Assembly (NCBI GenBank): GCA_013696395.1
Contig: JACCYQ010000193.1
Location: 1 to 58,646, forward strand
Length of the DNA: 58,646 bases
DNA from: Chitinophagaceae bacterium
GTDB taxonomy: Bacteria > Bacteroidota > Bacteroidia > Chitinophagales > Chitinophagaceae
Direction of reading: 5' to 3'
A program made the position numbers and the translations under genes. Numbering within the stretch: the stretch's first letter is position 1; each line of letters starts with the position of its first letter. The notes under the pieces are model-generated. The model was given only the letters and a program-made list of their open reading frames with translations. It searched no databases and was not told where the DNA came from. Positions 1 through 9,171 of this stretch are shown here, piece after piece.

Positions 1-1
1 A

Positions 2-49
2 GCAATTAATATCAGGACAAAATATTTTGAAAGCAAATCAAAAAAATAA
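2..49 (+). CDS. C-terminal end of a probable HigB/RelE-type toxin (partial)
   Basis: Only the last 15 codons are inside the window, ending in a TAA whose last base is five bases before the ATG of the antitoxin-like gene. The visible tail (AINIRTKYFESKSKK) is charged and helical. It resembles in general character the C-terminus of Gp49-like HigB mRNA interferases, whose genes sit directly before a higA. The identity rests on the neighbour more than on the residues. The protein could equally be another small gene. Confidence 0.3.
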   Translation, partial: AINIRTKYFESKSKK

Positions 50-53
50 TATC

Positions 54-380
54 ATGGCAAAGACAGCAATAAAATCATATTCACTTGCCGAGATGAAAGA
101 TAAATACATCGGTAAGACTGGAACTAAAGATAGAGACCAATATGAATATGAACTCAACATGGACGTATTAAGTCACATGATTAAAATGGCAAGACAAGAG
201 CGTAATTTGACACAGGAGCAACTTGGAAAGCTTGTGGGTGTTCAGAAAGCACAAATCTCTAAACTGGAAAGCAGTGCTAATAGTGCCACTATTGACACAG
301 TTCTAAAAGTGTTTAAAGCATTGAAAGCAGACATTCATTTCAACGTGACCATTGAAAATCGACAACTCAAATTATCTTAA
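54..380 (+). CDS. XRE-family HTH protein, HigA-like antitoxin
   Basis: Small (108 aa) DNA-binding protein with an XRE/Cro-type helix-turn-helix at about residues 40-95. The recognition region contains LTQEQLGKLVGVQKAQISKLE, the classic signature. In HigBA systems such a protein neutralises the toxin and represses its own operon. The ATG at 54 is preferred over an upstream in-frame TTG at 27, because the TTG lies inside the preceding reading frame. The gene follows the end of another small frame by five bases, as in a toxin-antitoxin pair. Other XRE regulators are possible. The family call is firm and the antitoxin role is inferred. Confidence 0.75.
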   Translation: MAKTAIKSYSLAEMKDKYIGKTGTKDRDQYEYELNMDVLSHMIKMARQERNLTQEQLGKLVGVQKAQISKLESSANSATIDTVLKVFKALKADIHFNVTIENRQLKLS

Positions 381-710
381 GACAGAAAGGCGAACGCACA
401 AACAAACAGTTTCGTGCAAGCGGGGCAGACCTGCTAACAATCACATTGGTAGATGTTTCAGCTACGGTTTCATTTAACGTAACCCTGTTGAGCAATAGCA
501 ATAATAATGAACTTTTATTTATAAATTTGGCCACAGTTACGGGCAGACGAATATCTATTTTCCCGCTTGGCAAAGCTGTGGCCGTTGGCGGTTATTACAC
601 ACCAGCAACAAACTGCGGCTATACACAATTGCTGGTTATATGCACAACTATTAAAAGCGTAGTATCAGGAAACAAGTATTAGTATCTCCCATCCTTGCAT
701 CATGCTGAAA
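381..710. other. Intergenic region with two strong hairpins, no supported gene
   Basis: No convincing gene. Two inverted repeats stand out. GGCCACAG (529-536) pairs with CTGTGGCC (576-583), with an inner CGGG/CCCG pairing at 540-543/562-565. ACCAGCAA (601-608) pairs perfectly with TTGCTGGT (629-636). Base composition is higher in G+C than the flanks. Neither hairpin is followed by a T-run, so they do not look like terminators. Confidence 0.5.
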
Positions 711-1421
711 TCAATCTATTCTCCTAAGGAAATAAAAGTTCATAATGCCATTATTTATAAATCCAAGTCTTTCGTACAGATCAATGGCTCTTTTGTTATC
801 AGATCGTACATGTAAAAAGGGAATCTTTTTTTCTTCCAGGATGGAATTGATTTGATGTTTAATTAAATCCCGGGCAAACCCTCTACCTAAGAAATCCGGA
901 TGCGTACATACTGCACTGACTTCTGTAAAATCATAAACATGAAGTCTTCTGCCAGTCATAGCGACCAATTTATCATTAATAAATATTCCATGATAGTTTC
1001 CAAAATCAATGGTTCTTTTCCCAAACGGCCCAGGTTTGGTAAGTACAGCAAGATTTATCATTTGATCAACATGCTGAGGGTTCAGCGGAATTACTTCTGA
1101 AAAATTATTATCAAATCCAATATTTGACAGGTATAAAAACTGGGAGCCATGAATACATTGAATCAATTCCCAACCCTTGGGCAATGAAATTTCATTCCTG
1201 GTTGCATAAAGTATAATACGGCCGCCAGGCAACAACAGATGCAAATCTTTGAATCCATCAGCATATTGTTCCTGGAAACCAACAAATGGTGAAACTTCTG
1301 TATCAAAATATTTCACCTGCCCCGATCCAAAAGCTTTATGAGCATCACCGGAAAGCAAGGCATGGTAAACAGGATTATCCAGCAATTCCTTCACAACCTC
1401 AAATATACTTTTCCTTCTCAA
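711..1421 (-). CDS. GNAT-family N-acetyltransferase
   Basis: Cytosolic acetyl-CoA-dependent acyltransferase of 236 aa. The GNAT fold occupies the C-terminal half. Motif A is at about residues 167-190, with the acetyl-CoA pyrophosphate loop LGRGFA (R/Q-x-x-G-x-G/A type). Motif B follows as RAIDLYERLGF near 211-221. The N-terminal half (1-110) is family-specific, and its acceptor substrate cannot be read from the sequence. The start is a TTG at 1421. A perfect -7 element (TATTTTTG, 1465-1472 on the minus strand) lies just upstream and there is no ATG in the first 120 codons, so the TTG is credible. No operon partner. Confidence 0.8.
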   Translation of the reverse strand: MRRKSIFEVVKELLDNPVYHALLSGDAHKAFGSGQVKYFDTEVSPFVGFQEQYADGFKDLHLLLPGGRIILYATRNEISLPKGWELIQCIHGSQFLYLSNIGFDNNFSEVIPLNPQHVDQMINLAVLTKPGPFGKRTIDFGNYHGIFINDKLVAMTGRRLHVYDFTEVSAVCTHPDFLGRGFARDLIKHQINSILEEKKIPFLHVRSDNKRAIDLYERLGFINNGIMNFYFLRRID

Positions 1422-1464
1422 ATACTGACCGGAATAGGGTTGCTAACACCAAACTATTTGTGTA

Positions 1465-1472
1465 CAAAAATA
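1465..1472 (-). promoter_or_regulatory. Bacteroidota-type -7 element for the GNAT gene
   Basis: Reads TATTTTTG on the minus strand, an exact match to the TAnnTTTG consensus. It lies about 44 bases before the TTG start. A TTTG -33 element at the usual distance is not evident. Confidence 0.35.
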
Positions 1473-1583
1473 GAGGCGTTTTAATTATCCCACACCTGCG
1501 GGTCTGGTTATTAATGTTCATTCATCCCAATACTCATACCAGGTGGGAGCCTGCCGGTTAATGGCAGTTTCATGGATGAATAT

Positions 1584-1700
1584 TTATGGATTGTAAATTT
1601 CTTCTATGGTTTGCAACCTTTTTTCAAAAATCAAAAACACAATCAGTATCAGTACCAATGCAATGATGATGAGTAATATATTGGTGTGTTTTCGTTTCAT
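1584..1700 (-). CDS. Putative single-pass membrane micropeptide (38 aa)
   Basis: A 38-residue frame starting at ATG 1700: a basic N-terminus (MKRKHTN), one long hydrophobic stretch (about residues 8-26, Ile/Leu/Val only) and a short charged tail. It would be a one-pass membrane peptide with the N-terminus in the cytoplasm. There are no recognisable homologues or motifs. A hydrophobic run of this kind can occur by chance in AT-rich DNA, so existence as a gene is uncertain. It is on the same strand as the TPR-LuxR gene and 148 bases downstream of it. Confidence 0.3.
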   Translation of the reverse strand: MKRKHTNILLIIIALVLILIVFLIFEKRLQTIEEIYNP

Positions 1701-1847
1701 AATACCCCATAGAAAAAGATGCTGTAATGTAGCAGAAGAGCAGGCAGCAAAACAAATTTCTCCCCTGACAAAGGACTGACATAGTGCAGACAAAAAACGG
1801 ACATATGAGTTTTAGCGAATCTTTTTGAGCCTCCATTTGCAAATGCA

Positions 1848-3611
1848 TCAGATAGAAGCAACAAATTCTTCAATGTTTGTTTCCGAAGAAAGTTTAAGAC
1901 GTAATCGTAATCGCTGGCGGGTTTTATGTACACTATCAACCGATATGCCTAAAATAGCAGCCATTTGCCTGGAGGTTAAGTGAAGCCGGCTGAGAGCGGC
2001 CATTCGCTGTTCCGCCAGAGTGATATCTGAATAAGTTTCTTTTAATTTTAAAAAGAACCCGGGATATAATTTTTCAAAGAGTAGTTTGAATTTTATCCAG
2101 TCATTTTCAGTTAAAATGGTCAGGCTGCTTAATTCAGTGAGCATTTCCTGGTTTTCCTTACTTAATGCTTTTGTACTAAGTTGATTCTGCAGATCCTCCA
2201 GCAGGGATGATTTTTCAAGCAAGTTCTTGGTAAAGTCTTTTAACTGATCGCGGGCAGCTTGTGTTTGCAGATCAGAAGCAGCTTTTTGAAATAAAGCCGA
2301 TTCTTCTTTATATTTTAAAATAGTTTTTTGTCGGTTTAAGATAAGGATGATGATGACTGCAAGCAGGCTGATACTCCCTATAATGATATTTCTTTTCTGT
2401 TCTTCTTTTGCTTTTGCGGTTTGCATAGATTGAAGCGAATGAATATTCCGTTCATTATTTATCCGGAGTTGAACTATCCTGCTGCTGCTGAGAGCAGCCA
2501 CTTGCTCCAGGGAATCGTGCAGGTTGGTGTATAACTGGTAGAAAAAATAAAAACTATCTTTTTGATTCTGGGTACGAAGAAGATCTGCTTTTGTATAGTA
2601 CACATGCTGCAAATATTTATCAAACTGCAACCATTTGAGGGTCATGTTCTTGTTATGCTGCAAAAGGTGCAGGGCATTATTTATGTAAATCGCTGAACTG
2701 TCGGTTTGCTCCAACTCCAGGTGCGCTTTTGCCAGCAACTGTAATGAAAGGGCTGCAATCGTAATATCGTAATCCTTATGCACCTGGTAACTATAATATA
2801 ATTGCTGTTTTGCTTTTTCATATTCTTTCCTGGCAACATATACCTGCCCCAAATAACAGGCATTAATGGCTTTCCAGGCTTCATCGCCTTTTAAAACCGC
2901 ATTGCCAAATGATAAATTGTAATACAAGATCGCTGAATCAAGTTCCCCCAATTGGTAATAATTCTGTCCCAGGGTATTTTGGATCTTATAAATTTCGTCA
3001 TTATTGTCAGCATGTATTAAAGCTTTATTGCAGAAATAAATCGATTGACTATAATCCCTGGTATTAAATAATAAGCCTCCCAATACCTTGTACATAAAGT
3101 GAATATCATTGGGGATCTTGCCCTTTTCGTACAACTCAATTCCTTTAATGCAATAGGTCGCAGCTAATTCTATTTCCTGGTATGCATACATTAGTGTGCC
3201 GAAGTTCCAACTGGCAAAAGCTATGTGTTTTTCTTTTCCTGTTTTGTATGCCCTTTTTATCACTTCTTCAAACAGCTCAATCACCTGCTCTACGCCATCC
3301 GGATGTTTACTGCTGTGTACCTGGCTGCCTTTTAAATAATATAAGCGCATGTAAAAAAGGTCGCCTGCATTTTGACGATTTCCCTCTCTTTCTAAATCAG
3401 AAAACAGTTCCCGAATAAAACCACTGTCCTTACCGGTTATTTCTCTTGATATTTTATAGATGCTGACCGTATCATCAGCCTTTTCATCGCCAAGGATTTT
3501 CACCCATTTGGCTATTGGTACAGTGGCAGTTTGCGATAATACAGAAAACGAAAACAGCAAACACTGAATCAACACCAAAGCTTTGAGCAAAATCGTACCA
3601 TACATTCGCAT
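1848..3611 (-). CDS. Membrane-anchored TPR protein with C-terminal LuxR-like HTH
   Basis: 587 aa. Signal peptide at residues 1-26, then about 350 residues of tetratricopeptide-like helical repeats predicted to be outside the membrane (typical A-x-x-Y/C pairs and Y-x-x-G turns). One transmembrane helix follows near 410-430 (IIIGSISLLAVIIILIL), then a coiled-coil stretch. The end is a helix-turn-helix of LuxR/GerE type near 535-575 (LTSRQMAAILGISVDSVHKTRQRLR). This architecture is common in Bacteroidota, where it is thought to couple periplasmic or protein-protein sensing to transcription. Here neither ligand nor target is known. The gene is divergent from dinB. Two start codons (ATG 3611 and 3605) are equally possible. 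Confidence 0.8.
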   Translation of the reverse strand: MRMYGTILLKALVLIQCLLFSFSVLSQTATVPIAKWVKILGDEKADDTVSIYKISREITGKDSGFIRELFSDLEREGNRQNAGDLFYMRLYYLKGSQVHSSKHPDGVEQVIELFEEVIKRAYKTGKEKHIAFASWNFGTLMYAYQEIELAATYCIKGIELYEKGKIPNDIHFMYKVLGGLLFNTRDYSQSIYFCNKALIHADNNDEIYKIQNTLGQNYYQLGELDSAILYYNLSFGNAVLKGDEAWKAINACYLGQVYVARKEYEKAKQQLYYSYQVHKDYDITIAALSLQLLAKAHLELEQTDSSAIYINNALHLLQHNKNMTLKWLQFDKYLQHVYYTKADLLRTQNQKDSFYFFYQLYTNLHDSLEQVAALSSSRIVQLRINNERNIHSLQSMQTAKAKEEQKRNIIIGSISLLAVIIILILNRQKTILKYKEESALFQKAASDLQTQAARDQLKDFTKNLLEKSSLLEDLQNQLSTKALSKENQEMLTELSSLTILTENDWIKFKLLFEKLYPGFFLKLKETYSDITLAEQRMAALSRLHLTSRQMAAILGISVDSVHKTRQRLRLRLKLSSETNIEEFVASI

Positions 3612-3936
3612 ATGTCTTTGCTATTTGTAAATTAAAATTCAACGGATAATTGAAGCAGGCAAACAAACAGGCATCTGGGATTGGCATTTTTGTGAACCGA
3701 AATTTTTTTGCAGGATAATAACGGAATTATTGAGCAATGTGATTATGCCAGATCAGATACTCAATGTAAATACAAAATACATATTTTTATTTTGTTTTAC
3801 AATTATCAATTTCAATCTTATAATTACTGACTTTGAGGTGAATGAAATAGTGGTCCTTATAATTTCAATCCCATCATAAATTCTATCTTGTAATTTGAAG
3901 CTTACATTAAATTTGCTTTTACATAAATAGTATATT
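3612..3936. other. Divergent intergenic region, AT-rich
   Basis: Spacer between the divergent TPR-LuxR and dinB genes. It contains no supported gene. The right part holds a possible promoter for dinB. The rest is AT-rich sequence without clear repeats. Confidence 0.5.
3887..3915 (+). promoter_or_regulatory. Possible promoter of the DinB gene
   Basis: CTTG (3887-3890) is followed after 17 bases by TAAATTTG (3908-3915), a perfect -7 element with a one-mismatch -33 element. It ends 21 bases before the ATG at 3937. Confidence 0.35.
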
Positions 3937-4407
3937 ATGAATCCTGAATTGAAAATGTATGCGGCTCAATTAGAAGAAAACTTCAGCGGAGAACCCTGGT
4001 TTGGCAGAAGTATTCAGTCAATACTGGATGAAATTAATGATGACATTATCCGTCAAAAACCCAATGGCAAGCATAGCATCCTGGAATTATTATATCATAT
4101 GATAAACTGGCGGTTGTTTACTATCAGTCGCCTTCGAAAATCTCCTTCTCCCGGTAAAATAACTTTCGAAGAAAATGACTGGCAGGTATTGGATCATGAA
4201 GATGGAAGCCTATGGCGAAAAGGTATAGAGCAACTGAAAGACATACAGCAGCAATTATTACATTTGTTGAAAACACTGAATGATGATGAATTGCTAAACA
4301 CCGTTCCCGAAAAAAGCTATGATAACCGCACTTTAATCAATGGAATTATACAACACGATATTTATCATTTGGGTCAAATAGCCTATATCAAAAAAATGCT
4401 TTCCTAA
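3937..4407 (+). CDS. DinB-family protein
   Basis: 156-residue four-helix-bundle protein of the DinB/YfiT-like superfamily. Three His residues in the expected places, H54 (LLYHMINW) and H140/H144 (HDIYHLGQIAYIKK), make the usual metal-binding triad. The C-terminal H-x-x-x-H-x-x-Q-I-x-Y pattern is highly typical. Members act as metal-dependent thiol-dependent enzymes or are uncharacterised; no substrate is evident here. It is cytosolic. It is the first of four plus-strand genes but is separated from comEC by 58 bases, so co-transcription is only possible. Confidence 0.8.
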   Translation: MNPELKMYAAQLEENFSGEPWFGRSIQSILDEINDDIIRQKPNGKHSILELLYHMINWRLFTISRLRKSPSPGKITFEENDWQVLDHEDGSLWRKGIEQLKDIQQQLLHLLKTLNDDELLNTVPEKSYDNRTLINGIIQHDIYHLGQIAYIKKMLS

Positions 4408-4465
4408 AAAAACCGATCCGGAAACGCATCCTGCCCTTTAAATTTAAAAAGTTGTATTTATTTTT

Positions 4466-6559
4466 ATGCAACCAGCAGGAGCCTCCATATTAAAAAGAGC
4501 GCCATTCATAAGATTATTGTTGCCTTTAATGGCAGGCATTATCCTGCAATGGCATCAGCAGCTGCCTGTTTTAATGATAATAACAGTCCTGGTTTCCGCC
4601 GGCATTTTTTCTGTTGCATTATTCCTTCTTCCACTTTTTAAAAAATATCAATCAGGTTGGTTAGCCGGTTTGTTTATTTCACTGGTGTTTGCCTCATTTG
4701 GCGCCTTACTGGTCCGGACCCAGGATATCCGAAACAATCCAGACTGGCTGGGGAATCATTATGAACCCGGGCAGCTTATGGTTCTTAGTTTGCAGGAAGA
4801 TCCTGTTCAAAAAAAGAAATCTTATAAAGCCGTTGCATCTGTACGATGGATAAAACAAGGTGATACTCTAAAAAAAATTACCGGCGATGTAATTATTTAT
4901 TTTCAGAAAGATACTGTTATAACAAATTATAAATATGGTCAGCAACTGATCATTCAAAAAGAATTACAGCCCATTAAAAACTCAGGTAACCCTGGTGCAT
5001 TTGATTATAAAAGATTTTGTTTGTTTGAGGATATCACTCACCAGGTATATTTAAAATCAAATGAATTTGTGGTACTCCCGGATAAGGATACCAGGTGGTT
5101 CAAAGAATTTTTAATAAATACCAGGCAAAAAGTAATTAATATTTTACGCAGGAATATAAAAGGTGAAAAAGAAACCGGCCTGGCCGAAGCACTCCTGATT
5201 GGTTATAAAGACGACCTTGATAAAAATCTGGTGCAGGCATATACCAGGACCGGCGTTGTTCACGTAATCGCTATATCGGGATTGCATTTGGGAATGATCT
5301 ACCTGATATTGGTAAGCTTGTTGAAACCATTAAAAAAGAATAAAAAATCCAAATGGCTGGTACCCATCATCATCATATCATTTCTCTGGTTATTTAGCTT
5401 GCTGGCAGGTGCACAACCATCCGTATTGCGATCTGCTCTTATGTTTACTTGTATTGTTTTGGGTGAAAATCTTTCCCGGAAAACTTCCATATACAACACC
5501 CTTGCCCTATCAGCTTTCATTTTGCTTTGCATTAATCCATTTTATTTATGGGATGTTGGTTTTCAATTGTCATATGCCGCAGTATTGAGTATTGTTATTT
5601 TTATGCAGCCGGTTTATAAATCCATTTATATAAAAAATAAACTTTTGGATGGTTTCTGGAAACTGAATTCGGTTACCATTTCCGCCCAGATACTCACCTT
5701 ACCTGTTAGTGTATATCACTTTCACCAATTTCCCAATCTTTTCTTACTCTCTAATTTTGTTACCGTGCCTTTATCAGGTCTTATTCTATATGGTGAGATT
5801 TTGCTGTGTGCCCTTTCCTTTATGCCTATCGCAGCCAATGCTATTGGAAATATATTAACTGTATTAATCAAATTAATGAATGGCTATATCGAAAAAATAG
5901 ATGCCATACCCTTTTCATTATGGGATGGATTACAAATTTCACTAACGCAGGCGGCTTTGATGGTGGTAATCATTGCTGCTGCATCTTACTGGTTATTTTA
6001 TAAAAATAAAAAAGCCTTTACCATATCCTGTCTCGGATTGATGCTTTTTTTCCTCTTACATGCTATGTCATACTATCATGCTAAAAACCAGGAAAAATTA
6101 ATAATTTATAATGTACCGGGATACCCTGCCATTGATTTCATTAAAGGTCAGAAAGCTTTTTTTACCGGGCATGAAGCATTGTTAAGAGACGAATTCATTC
6201 ATAATTTTCACCTCAAACCATCGCGTACTTACAACAGGATCAACGAGGCTATGTATGATATTTCACAGCACCATTCCAACAAGTTTTTTGAATATGGAAA
6301 TAAAAAGATCCTTTTAGTCAATTCAGGAATAAAAAATCTGGATACAACATTTAGGTTGCCTGTAGATTTAATGATCATAAGCGGAAAGCCTTACCTGGAT
6401 ATGGATATCATTTTAAAAGCTTTTTCAATCAGGCAAATAGTAATGGATGGATCCGTACCTGCATATGCCATAGAACGATGGAAACCCTTCCTGGATCATC
6501 AAAAAATACCTTATCATTCAGTAGCGGAAAAAGGAGCTTTTGAAGTAAACCCGAATTAA
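4466..6559 (+). CDS. comEC: ComEC/Rec2-family DNA-uptake channel protein
   Basis: 697-residue polytopic inner-membrane protein that conducts single-stranded DNA into the cytoplasm in natural transformation. N-terminal hydrophobic segments are followed by a soluble OB-like DUF4131 region (about 95-200). The Competence domain starts near 240, with its hallmark VHVIAISGLHLGM and many membrane helices to about 540. The remaining C-terminal 150 residues occupy the position of the metallo-beta-lactamase-like domain, but the HxHxDH metal motif is missing. The last bases contain the -33 element of the purH promoter. Lone comEC copies are common in Bacteroidota and do not prove competence. Confidence 0.9.
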   Translation: MQPAGASILKRAPFIRLLLPLMAGIILQWHQQLPVLMIITVLVSAGIFSVALFLLPLFKKYQSGWLAGLFISLVFASFGALLVRTQDIRNNPDWLGNHYEPGQLMVLSLQEDPVQKKKSYKAVASVRWIKQGDTLKKITGDVIIYFQKDTVITNYKYGQQLIIQKELQPIKNSGNPGAFDYKRFCLFEDITHQVYLKSNEFVVLPDKDTRWFKEFLINTRQKVINILRRNIKGEKETGLAEALLIGYKDDLDKNLVQAYTRTGVVHVIAISGLHLGMIYLILVSLLKPLKKNKKSKWLVPIIIISFLWLFSLLAGAQPSVLRSALMFTCIVLGENLSRKTSIYNTLALSAFILLCINPFYLWDVGFQLSYAAVLSIVIFMQPVYKSIYIKNKLLDGFWKLNSVTISAQILTLPVSVYHFHQFPNLFLLSNFVTVPLSGLILYGEILLCALSFMPIAANAIGNILTVLIKLMNGYIEKIDAIPFSLWDGLQISLTQAALMVVIIAAASYWLFYKNKKAFTISCLGLMLFFLLHAMSYYHAKNQEKLIIYNVPGYPAIDFIKGQKAFFTGHEALLRDEFIHNFHLKPSRTYNRINEAMYDISQHHSNKFFEYGNKKILLVNSGIKNLDTTFRLPVDLMIISGKPYLDMDIILKAFSIRQIVMDGSVPAYAIERWKPFLDHQKIPYHSVAEKGAFEVNPN

Positions 6560-6569
6560 TTTACTTTTG
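6539..6569 (+). promoter_or_regulatory. purH promoter, exact Bacteroidota consensus
   Basis: TTTG (6539-6542), a 19-base spacer, then TACTTTTG (6562-6569) reproduce TTTG-N19-TAnnTTTG exactly. The -33 box lies inside the last codons of comEC. Transcription would start a few bases later and leave a leader of about 50 bases before the purH ATG. Confidence 0.65.
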
Positions 6570-6625
6570 CGCCTTCCCGGCCGGTAACCCGGCAAACTTT
6601 GCCTGCCTTTTAATCAAAATCAAAG

Positions 6626-8158
6626 ATGACAAAAAAAATAAAATCGGCACTCATTTCCGTTTTCTATAAAGACGGATTAGAAGCCATTGTAAGGCAATTA
6701 GCTGCTCTTGATATTACCATTTACAGTACAGGCGGTACCCAACAATTTATTGAGCAGTTCAATATACCGGTTGTACCCGTGGAGGAATTAACGGGGTATC
6801 CTTCTATTTTAGGAGGACGTGTAAAGACATTACACCCGGGTGTTTTTGGTGGAATATTGGGTCGGAGGGATGAAGAATCGGATGTAAAAGAAATGATCCA
6901 GTTCAATATCCCGGAAATTGACCTGGTGATCGTTGACCTGTATCCATTTGAAGAAACACTGGCACAAACAAATGTCGAAAAACTAATCATCGAAAAAATT
7001 GATATCGGTGGTCCATCCATGATCCGTAGTGCGGCTAAAAATTATAAAGATGTATTGGTAGTGGCTGCTAAAAAAGATTATGCAGCCCTGGAAAAATTAC
7101 TGGTTGAATCGGGTGGTAATGTGACCATTGAGCGGCGGAGATCTTTTGCGGCCAAAGCTTTTGAAATAGTTGCTCATTATGATGTAACTATCGCAAAATA
7201 TTTTGCATCACCTGAATCATTAAATTTTATTGAATCGATCTCCGGACCAAAAGCCATGCGTTATGGTGAAAATCCGCACCAATCAGGTATTTTTTATGGA
7301 CAGATCAACGAACTGTTTGATCAATTGAATGGCAAAGAATTATCCTACAATAATCTGGTAGATGTAGATGCGGCTATGCAATTGATCAGGGAATATAACC
7401 AGGCAGATGTAAAATCGAAAGATGTGGTTTTTGCCATCATCAAACATACCAATGTATGCGGTGTTGCTGCGCGGGAATCTGTTTCTGAAAGTTGGAAAGC
7501 AGCACTGGCAGGTGATCCAGAAAGTGCCTTTGGTGGTGTATTGGTTTGCAATCGCACCATAGATAAAATAACAGCCGGACTGATTAACGAAATTTTCTTT
7601 GAGGTCTTGATTGCCCCAAATTTTGATGATGATGCATTGGAAATTTTACGTTCTAAGAAGAACAGGATACTGCTGCAATCAAAAAATGATTTACAATCAA
7701 CCAAACAATACCGCTCTCTGTTAAATGGTGTACTTGTACAGGATTTGGATGAAGGAAATTTTGATACCTGGAATGAAACCGGTGGAAGAGAAACATCGGA
7801 AAAAGAAAAAGAAGATCTTGTTTTTGCCAACCTGGTTTGTAAGCATTTAAAATCAAATGCAATTGCATTGGTTAAAAATAAACAGTTGATCGGTAAAGGT
7901 TGCGGGCAGACAAGCCGCATTGATGCTTTGAGGCAAGCTATAGAAAAGGCGAATCAATTTGAGTTTAACCTGCAAGATGCTGTGATGGCCAGTGATGCAT
8001 TCTTTCCTTTCAATGACTGTGTCATCCTTGGCTACCAGTCTGGCATAACCGCTTTTATACAACCTGGCGGCTCCATTCGTGATAAAGATTCTATTGATTA
8101 TTGCAAGGAAAATAACCTGGCAATGGTTTTGACCGGTATGCGGCATTTTAAACATTGA
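6626..8158 (+). CDS. purH: Bifunctional AICAR transformylase / IMP cyclohydrolase PurH
   Basis: 510 aa. Catalyses the last two steps of purine biosynthesis: formylation of AICAR by 10-formyl-THF, then closure to IMP. The N-terminal cyclohydrolase domain (1 to about 145, MGS-like fold) shows STGGTQQFI and GGRVKTLHPGVFGGIL. The transformylase domain follows, with MRYGENPHQ and the Lys-His pair of IKHTNVCG near residue 272. The C-terminus carries SDAFFPFNDCV and the terminal GMRHFKH. Length and motifs are normal for the family. It has its own strong promoter, so it is not dependent on comEC. Confidence 0.97.
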   Translation: MTKKIKSALISVFYKDGLEAIVRQLAALDITIYSTGGTQQFIEQFNIPVVPVEELTGYPSILGGRVKTLHPGVFGGILGRRDEESDVKEMIQFNIPEIDLVIVDLYPFEETLAQTNVEKLIIEKIDIGGPSMIRSAAKNYKDVLVVAAKKDYAALEKLLVESGGNVTIERRRSFAAKAFEIVAHYDVTIAKYFASPESLNFIESISGPKAMRYGENPHQSGIFYGQINELFDQLNGKELSYNNLVDVDAAMQLIREYNQADVKSKDVVFAIIKHTNVCGVAARESVSESWKAALAGDPESAFGGVLVCNRTIDKITAGLINEIFFEVLIAPNFDDDALEILRSKKNRILLQSKNDLQSTKQYRSLLNGVLVQDLDEGNFDTWNETGGRETSEKEKEDLVFANLVCKHLKSNAIALVKNKQLIGKGCGQTSRIDALRQAIEKANQFEFNLQDAVMASDAFFPFNDCVILGYQSGITAFIQPGGSIRDKDSIDYCKENNLAMVLTGMRHFKH

Positions 8159-8174
8159 CTATTAACACACGATA

Positions 8175-9158
8175 ATGTCCCGTTTTGATCTAAATAGAAG
8201 TTTAATTCAACCTTCCGCGGATGTATTAAGATCCATCAATGAATACAACCCATTATTTATTCATAAAAAAGGAACGAGGACCAAAGCTATTTTTGCTTTA
8301 AGCACCGTTTGTTTTCTTTGGGGCACCACCTGGATCGTATCTAAAGAAGGTGTGAGGTATATGCCCGGGTTACAATTGGCAGGAATCAGGCAATTAATTG
8401 CGGGTTTGTTGTACGTTTTATTTTTTATGATCAAAGGTGTTAAATTCCCCAGAAAAAAAGAATGGATAACCATCCTGGTACTTAGTTTCCTGAATTTTGT
8501 TTTCAGTAATGGTTTATCCACCTGGGGTGTGAAATTTATTCCGGCGGGACTCGCATCTATTTTGGCGGCAATCTTCCCGCTCTGGCTGGTATTAATCAGT
8601 TTATTTACATCCTCAGCAAGAGTTCCCTTAAGAGCGATCATTGGTTTTTTATTAGGCTTCACAGGCATATGCATCATTTTTTATGAACACCTTAATAGCT
8701 TTTTTAATGCAGATTTTCGTTTCGGGATCTTATTAACGCTGGTATCAACCTGGACATGGACCTTTGCCATGCTCTATACCAAAAAACATGCAGCGTCTTT
8801 TAATCCTTATTTTAGTTTAGGATTACAGATGGTTATTTCCGGCACTGTATTGATTGGTGTAACAACTGCCTCCGGAACAGCCATCTCGCTCATTAATATT
8901 CCTTGGCAATCATGGGCAAGCATATCTTACCTGGTAGTTTTTGGCTCTGTGATTGCTTTTATTGCTTACCTGTATGCATTACAAAATCTACCTACCGAAC
9001 AAACCGCGTTATACGCATATGTTAACCCGATTGTAGCAGTAATGCTGGGTACCTGGATTTTAGGAGAACACCTTACCCTGTTTATTACTATTGGAGGTGC
9101 TGTTGCATTAGCCGGCGTTTACATGATTAATAAAGCATACCGGGTGATTCTGAAGTAA
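8175..9158 (+). CDS. EamA/DMT-family transporter
   Basis: 327-residue inner-membrane protein with about ten hydrophobic helices in two tandem EamA repeats. The first repeat opens with FALSTVCFLWGTTWIVSKEGV, the second with FGILLTLVSTWTWTFAMLYTKK. The end of the second repeat (ALYAYVNPIVAVMLGTWILGEHLT) is the most conserved DMT signature. Members export amino acids, metabolites or drugs; the substrate cannot be told. An unusually long soluble N-terminus of about 35 residues precedes the first helix, and a downstream start is possible. It begins 16 bases after purH, so co-transcription is likely. Confidence 0.9.
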   Translation: MSRFDLNRSLIQPSADVLRSINEYNPLFIHKKGTRTKAIFALSTVCFLWGTTWIVSKEGVRYMPGLQLAGIRQLIAGLLYVLFFMIKGVKFPRKKEWITILVLSFLNFVFSNGLSTWGVKFIPAGLASILAAIFPLWLVLISLFTSSARVPLRAIIGFLLGFTGICIIFYEHLNSFFNADFRFGILLTLVSTWTWTFAMLYTKKHAASFNPYFSLGLQMVISGTVLIGVTTASGTAISLINIPWQSWASISYLVVFGSVIAFIAYLYALQNLPTEQTALYAYVNPIVAVMLGTWILGEHLTLFITIGGAVALAGVYMINKAYRVILK

Positions 9159-9171
9159 TTTATATTAAGAT

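Noticed and set aside
446-682. 78-codon frame over the hairpin region after higA
   Set aside because: Its bases are explained by two inverted repeats and the protein has no pattern of a real family.
7345-7920. 191-codon frame on the minus strand inside purH
   Set aside because: It is an antisense frame of a well-conserved enzyme gene, with Ser/Cys-rich composition typical of shadow frames.
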